Made by a program: the position numbers and the translations under genes
In this document: positions 60,539 to 64,000 of the stretch, piece by piece
How the letters are laid out: every line of letters begins with the position of its first letter
Position numbering within the stretch: the stretch's first letter is position 1
NCBI GenBank assembly: GCA_041664945.1
Contig: JBAYJY010000003.1
Location: forward strand, 17,587-81,586
Length of the DNA: 64,000 nt
Direction of reading: 5' to 3'
Source: JBAYJY01 sp041664945
GTDB lineage: Bacteria; UBP15; UBA6099
The notes under the pieces: model-generated
Told to the model about the DNA's origin: nothing
The model's database searches: none
Seen by the model: the letters and a program-made list of their open reading frames with translations, nothing else

Positions 60539-62158
60539 ATGCGGATAAGCATTGCGCTAAAAACGGTTTTCTTTCTTCTGCCGGCGTTTTTAATCGTCTC
60601 GGCGGGAACGATCTTTTACACGCAGCGCGCAATGGTTCAGCAGCAGTTATACCAAAGCCACAACTCGCTGACCGCAATGTCGACGGCGCTCGACGAATCG
60701 ATCAACTCTCTTGCTAATCTTCCTAACGACCCGGCGCAGACAAGAAGTCTCGACATGATGGCGATGCATAATGCGAGCCGGATAATCATCTCCGATCTTA
60801 AAGGGAAAATATATTACGACTCGAAGCGCATTCGGCTGGGGCTGAGCCTGAGCAGCCGCGATGAGATGAAGATATCGCCTCGCGCTCCGAAGGGCAAATT
60901 CCTGATCCGCACCACGGACAACCTTAAGTCCGTTTATTACGAACAGGGCAGCCTCTCACAGTTCGCGGACAGGCTCGAAGACATCTCGCTCGTTTATTTC
61001 GCGCCGCTTCACAATGAATCGAAAGTGGCCGGCCAGATAATGATAATCGAGCCTATGTCGCAGCTCGGGCCCTCGATAGACCACGCGCGCGGCAATCTGA
61101 TGGCTTTTCTCGCCATTGTTTTCGGCATTATCACCGCCGCAATCTATTTCGCGGTTCAACGAAGCATATCAAAGCCTCTGTTTCTTCTCACAGGAATGAC
61201 AAAAAAAATCGCGCAGAAGGATATGAAGGACCGCCTCGATTTTCATTCCAACGACGAGATCGGCTACCTCGGCCGCAACTTCAACACGATGGTTTACAAC
61301 CTCGAAAAAATGATTCGCGAGATAGAGGAGCAGAACGACGGCCTGATGCACCTCTCCGGCGAACTCGAAGCGCGCAATCAGGAACTTCACCACAAACAGC
61401 AACTGATCGAATACGACCTCCGGCTCGCGCACAACATTCAACAGGAACTGCTCCCCCAGGTCTACCCGAAGATAGAAGGCGTTCAAATCAGCGCCGCCAA
61501 CTTTCAAGTCGGCGAAATAGGCGGCGACTGCTTCGACTTTTACAAACTCGGCGAAAAGTATCTCGGCGCATTCATAGGCGATGTCTCCGGCAAGGGAATC
61601 GCCGCCGCCCTCGTCATGAGCATGGTCACAATTCTCTTCAGCCAGCTCAAGGACCGGTTCGCTTCTCCGGCAAAAATTCTCGGACACGTCAACGACATCA
61701 TGTATCGCCATTTCGGCAGCCAGCATTCAATTTATCTGACTTGCTTTTTCATGACTCTCGATACTGAAACAATGACGCTCTCCTACTCCTGCGCCGGCCA
61801 CACGCCGCCGATCCTGTTCAGGCAGGAAACCGAGGAGATGATCGAACTTGAGGCGGAAGGCTTCGGGCTCGGCATGTTCAACAACGTCGTTTACGAAGAA
61901 AAAACCATGCGCGTCCACCCGGGCGACAAAGTGATCCTCTATACCGACGGAGTCACTGACTGCCGCAACCAGACCGGCGACATGTTCGGACACGAACGCC
62001 TAATCGAACTCATCAAGGCAAATCCGAAAGCCAACAGCTACAGGCTTACCCACTTCATCGTCGAGGAGCTTGAAGAATTTGCCGGCAAAGCCGCCCGGCA
62101 GGACGATTTGACTCTGCTGGTGATCGAAATGCAGGAGCCGCCGCATGCCGCATCGTAA
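60539..62158 (+). CDS. Membrane-bound SpoIIE-type serine phosphatase with HAMP domain
   Basis: A 539-residue sensor phosphatase. Two membrane helices (about 8-28 and 187-207) bracket an extracytoplasmic sensor region of about 155 residues; then a HAMP domain (about 208-260, with SNDEIGYLGRNFNTMV), a coiled coil, and a PP2C-like SpoIIE domain (about 300-533) with QQELLPQ, GGDCFDF, GDVSGKG (347-353) and DDLTLLVIEM. All the expected acidic metal ligands are present (GGDCFD, GDVSGKG, TDGVTD, QDDLTL). Such proteins usually dephosphorylate an anti-anti-sigma factor. No partner anti-sigma genes are visible here. No good ribosome binding site precedes the ATG. Confidence 0.92.
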   Translation: MRISIALKTVFFLLPAFLIVSAGTIFYTQRAMVQQQLYQSHNSLTAMSTALDESINSLANLPNDPAQTRSLDMMAMHNASRIIISDLKGKIYYDSKRIRLGLSLSSRDEMKISPRAPKGKFLIRTTDNLKSVYYEQGSLSQFADRLEDISLVYFAPLHNESKVAGQIMIIEPMSQLGPSIDHARGNLMAFLAIVFGIITAAIYFAVQRSISKPLFLLTGMTKKIAQKDMKDRLDFHSNDEIGYLGRNFNTMVYNLEKMIREIEEQNDGLMHLSGELEARNQELHHKQQLIEYDLRLAHNIQQELLPQVYPKIEGVQISAANFQVGEIGGDCFDFYKLGEKYLGAFIGDVSGKGIAAALVMSMVTILFSQLKDRFASPAKILGHVNDIMYRHFGSQHSIYLTCFFMTLDTETMTLSYSCAGHTPPILFRQETEEMIELEAEGFGLGMFNNVVYEEKTMRVHPGDKVILYTDGVTDCRNQTGDMFGHERLIELIKANPKANSYRLTHFIVEELEEFAGKAARQDDLTLLVIEMQEPPHAAS

Positions 62159-62933
62159 GAAAACAACCGCCGCGGCCTTTGCGATCGCGGCCTTCGCGAT
62201 TATATTTCTGTTCTGCAATCCTGCGCGATGCGAGGACGACGCGGCCATCGCTTCGCAATACTATAACCGCGCGGTGGAACTGCACCTCTCCGGAAATATC
62301 TACGAAGCGGTCGGATTCTACAAAAAAGCGATCGTGCTGGATCCTGAAACGGCCGCCTACCACGCCGACCTCGGCGAAGCCTATCGCGTCACGGGCCAGA
62401 TGCGGGAAGCGATCACTGAACTCGAGACCGCTATTCAACTGGAACCGTCTCTCGTTAATGCATACACAACTCTCGGAGTTATCATGGACCGCGAGGACCT
62501 GCCGCAACGCGCGATTGAGTACCACCGCGCCGCCATTAAAATCGATCCGGAAAACTATGTGGCCTACAATAATCTCGGCCACGCTTACCATTCGCTCGGA
62601 CTCATCCGCGCCGCGATCATCAACTACAAAAAATCCATATCCCTGCAAAACGACTTCGCGCCCGCCTACGACAATCTCGGCATGGACCTGATGCTGATCG
62701 GCCAAGCGGGCGAAGCGGCCGAAGCGTTCAAGAACGCGGTCAAAAACGCCGGCGATAACCACCCGCAACTCGGCCTTTATTACAACGACCTCGGCGCCGC
62801 CTACGTGGCGCTCGACAAATATCAGGAAGCCTACGAAGCTCTGAAAAACGCGGTTCGTCTTATGCCGGACAACAACGACATCCGGTTAAACATGGAATTC
62901 CTCGGGAAAAAGCTTAATGGCAAAAGCAATTAG
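62145..62933 (+). CDS. Exported tetratricopeptide-repeat protein
   Basis: A 262-residue protein with a signal peptide or anchor (AAFAIAAFAIIFLFCNPARC; the Cys at about 30 might even be a lipobox-like position, though LFCN is imperfect). At least five TPR units follow, with the typical pattern YNRAVELHLSGNIYEAVGFY, AYHADLGEAYRVTGQ, AYTTLGVIMDRED, AYNNLGHAYHSLG and YYNDLGAAYVALDKY. TPR proteins scaffold complexes. The start overlaps the phosphatase gene by 14 bases and its stop overlaps the start of the next gene by 17 bases, so the three are one coupled unit. Confidence 0.9.
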   Translation: MPHRKKTTAAAFAIAAFAIIFLFCNPARCEDDAAIASQYYNRAVELHLSGNIYEAVGFYKKAIVLDPETAAYHADLGEAYRVTGQMREAITELETAIQLEPSLVNAYTTLGVIMDREDLPQRAIEYHRAAIKIDPENYVAYNNLGHAYHSLGLIRAAIINYKKSISLQNDFAPAYDNLGMDLMLIGQAGEAAEAFKNAVKNAGDNHPQLGLYYNDLGAAYVALDKYQEAYEALKNAVRLMPDNNDIRLNMEFLGKKLNGKSN

Positions 62934-64000
62934 AAAAAGAAATTTCGGCGGCGCGCCTGCGATCGACTTCCTCGATCTTTCTTATCTCATGCCTTTGATG
63001 TCGGCCGCCTCACTGAAGGAATCAAACGCGCACCCTTTTCAATACAGCCCTTTCATGAAACTCGGGAGCGTGATTCAACAGTCATCAGGCAAACTGCTTC
63101 GCCGGCGCGCTTATGAGCAATACGTCAACACGCTGATGACGACGCAGGACGAAGCCGAGGACGTTCGCAGCAACATCTTTGCGCGATGGGTCGTTTCACT
63201 TTACGAGGGCCGCCAGTATCCATACATTCTCATGGGCCCCCCGCTCGGCTCGCTCGCTTATCTCGCCGCCGTGCTCGACGCCCCGTTCCTGCCTCTTAAT
63301 TATTCGCTCGCTATACGGCGTCCGAACATGAATCCGGACGTTATGAAAGAAAACATAGAACGCGCCGAAAAGCTGGCCGCTTATTTTCTCAAGAACGACA
63401 ACAACATTCAAATCATCAACGAATACGATCCGGTTCATCAGCGATTCCGCATCAAACACGGCACGATCCTTCGCTGCCGGTATAAGAATCTTCCGCCGGC
63501 TTACGAACAATTCATCAAGTCCCATCTGCGCCAGAACGGCACAATCATGCTTGTCGAGTCGCGAATCGGCTGGCGGCAATACAAGCTCGCTGAAAACTTC
63601 TTCCATCAGGTCGGCCGGCCCGGCGGCATTCCCTGCGAAGAGTACCTGTTCGGCAGCAACAGGCTGAAGATGTTTCGCGCAAAATTCATGCAGGACGAAG
63701 CGAACTACCGCCTCGCGCGCGCAGACGAGCTGCAACCGGAAGCCCAGTTCGGCGTCACGCCCAGCATCCGGATCAGCGCCTTAGACTGCGCGACAAAAAA
63801 CAACCAGAATATCTGCCAGCTGTTCTCCGACGATATCTATCAGGTCAACAATCTCGTTTCGCAGCTTTTCATCCGCTGCGCGCGGCGCGAGGGCGTGCGC
63901 CCCAAATACGCTTACATTCACTCCGGCAGTTTCATCGCCCCGCAACTCTGCCTGCGGTCGACTCTTATGCCTGTCTGGGTTCCGACCCCCTGCTTCCCGG
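62917..64000 (+). CDS. Unrecognised protein, C-terminus beyond the window
   Basis: A reading frame from ATG 62917 that stays open for 361 codons to the window end. It begins MAKAIRKRNFGGAPAIDFLD and contains EDVRSNIFARWVVSLYEG, YPYILMGPPLGSLAYLAAVL, LAAYFLKNDNNIQIINEYDP, GTIMLVESRIGWRQYKLAENFFHQ and IRCARREGVRPKYAYIHSG. There is no signal peptide. The codon choice matches the neighbours (many GC-ending codons), so it is coding. I do not recognise the family; it overlaps the TPR gene by 17 bases and is likely part of the same pathway. Confidence 0.75.
   Translation, partial: MAKAIRKRNFGGAPAIDFLDLSYLMPLMSAASLKESNAHPFQYSPFMKLGSVIQQSSGKLLRRRAYEQYVNTLMTTQDEAEDVRSNIFARWVVSLYEGRQYPYILMGPPLGSLAYLAAVLDAPFLPLNYSLAIRRPNMNPDVMKENIERAEKLAAYFLKNDNNIQIINEYDPVHQRFRIKHGTILRCRYKNLPPAYEQFIKSHLRQNGTIMLVESRIGWRQYKLAENFFHQVGRPGGIPCEEYLFGSNRLKMFRAKFMQDEANYRLARADELQPEAQFGVTPSIRISALDCATKNNQNICQLFSDDIYQVNNLVSQLFIRCARREGVRPKYAYIHSGSFIAPQLCLRSTLMPVWVPTPCFP

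Noticed and set aside
1..64000. CRISPR arrays, insertion sequences, prophage genes, rRNA genes or an origin region
   Set aside because: No regularly spaced repeats, transposase or integrase motifs, rRNA segments or dnaA-box cluster with dnaA/dnaN were seen anywhere in the window.

Overview
The window is dense bacterial chromosome (about 60 protein genes, high GC by eye). It carries housekeeping and envelope genes and shows no phage, transposase, rRNA or CRISPR. The organism looks like a deep-branching, probably anaerobic bacterium with a Gram-negative type envelope. Two separate ADP-heptose enzymes (HldA and HldC) point to lipopolysaccharide, while DivIVA/YggT, CarD, ClpC and a large SRP RNA with an Alu domain are a mix not typical of Proteobacteria. 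The three tRNA genes do not encode CCA. I cannot name the phylum from sequence alone.

Layout. 1-3.5 kb: secreted FG-GAP-like protein, type-4 uracil-DNA glycosylase, YggT-DivIVA-DUF167 cluster and a small membrane protein. 3.5-10 kb: rpmB (minus), then galK, hldA, hldC, comF, a YqgF-like nuclease and a long hydantoinase/oxoprolinase-family protein. 10-13.2 kb: three exported proteins of unknown role (minus). 13.4-16.5 kb: ftsH with an unusual C-terminal extension and a nicotinamidase-like hydrolase. 16.5-25.7 kb (minus): lon, valS, SPOR protein, lspA, DUF4127 and tsaD, closely packed. 26-32.3 kb (minus): membrane glycosyltransferase-like protein, then tig-clpP-clpX, tRNA-Lys/Leu/Gly and an HU protein. 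32.6-41.9 kb: lepA (plus), YkgJ-like protein with a histone-H1-like tail, NYN protein, dnaX-ybaB-recR with the SRP RNA upstream (minus), then ppx/gppA, dCMP deaminase and VanZ (plus) and a secreted protein (minus). 42-46.4 kb: rpsT (plus), then carD and clpC (minus). 46.7-59.2 kb (plus): glyQ without glyS, then a mixed nucleotide-sugar and branched-chain amino-acid run (RMD-like reductase, cimA, RfbC-like epimerase, SDR epimerase, UDP-sugar dehydrogenase, WecA/TagO, ilvB, ilvN, ilvC, leuA). 59.3-64 kb: dapB, phasin-like protein, SpoIIE-type phosphatase, TPR protein, and an unrecognised protein cut by the window end.

How the genes work together. Protein quality control is strongly represented: Tig, ClpP, ClpX, ClpC, Lon and FtsH are all here. 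The amino-acid block makes valine and leucine precursors and supplies isoleucine carbon through citramalate. IlvC carries a cofactor loop that predicts NADH use. The sugar block plus WecA-like transferase looks like the start of a surface polysaccharide pathway.

The most interesting items are the FtsH C-terminal module, the IlvC cofactor loop, the SpoIIE phosphatase-TPR-unknown trio, the H1-tailed cysteine-cluster protein, the orphan glyQ, and an unexplained structured intergenic segment near 25.83-25.92 kb. No wholly new system can be demonstrated from sequence alone.
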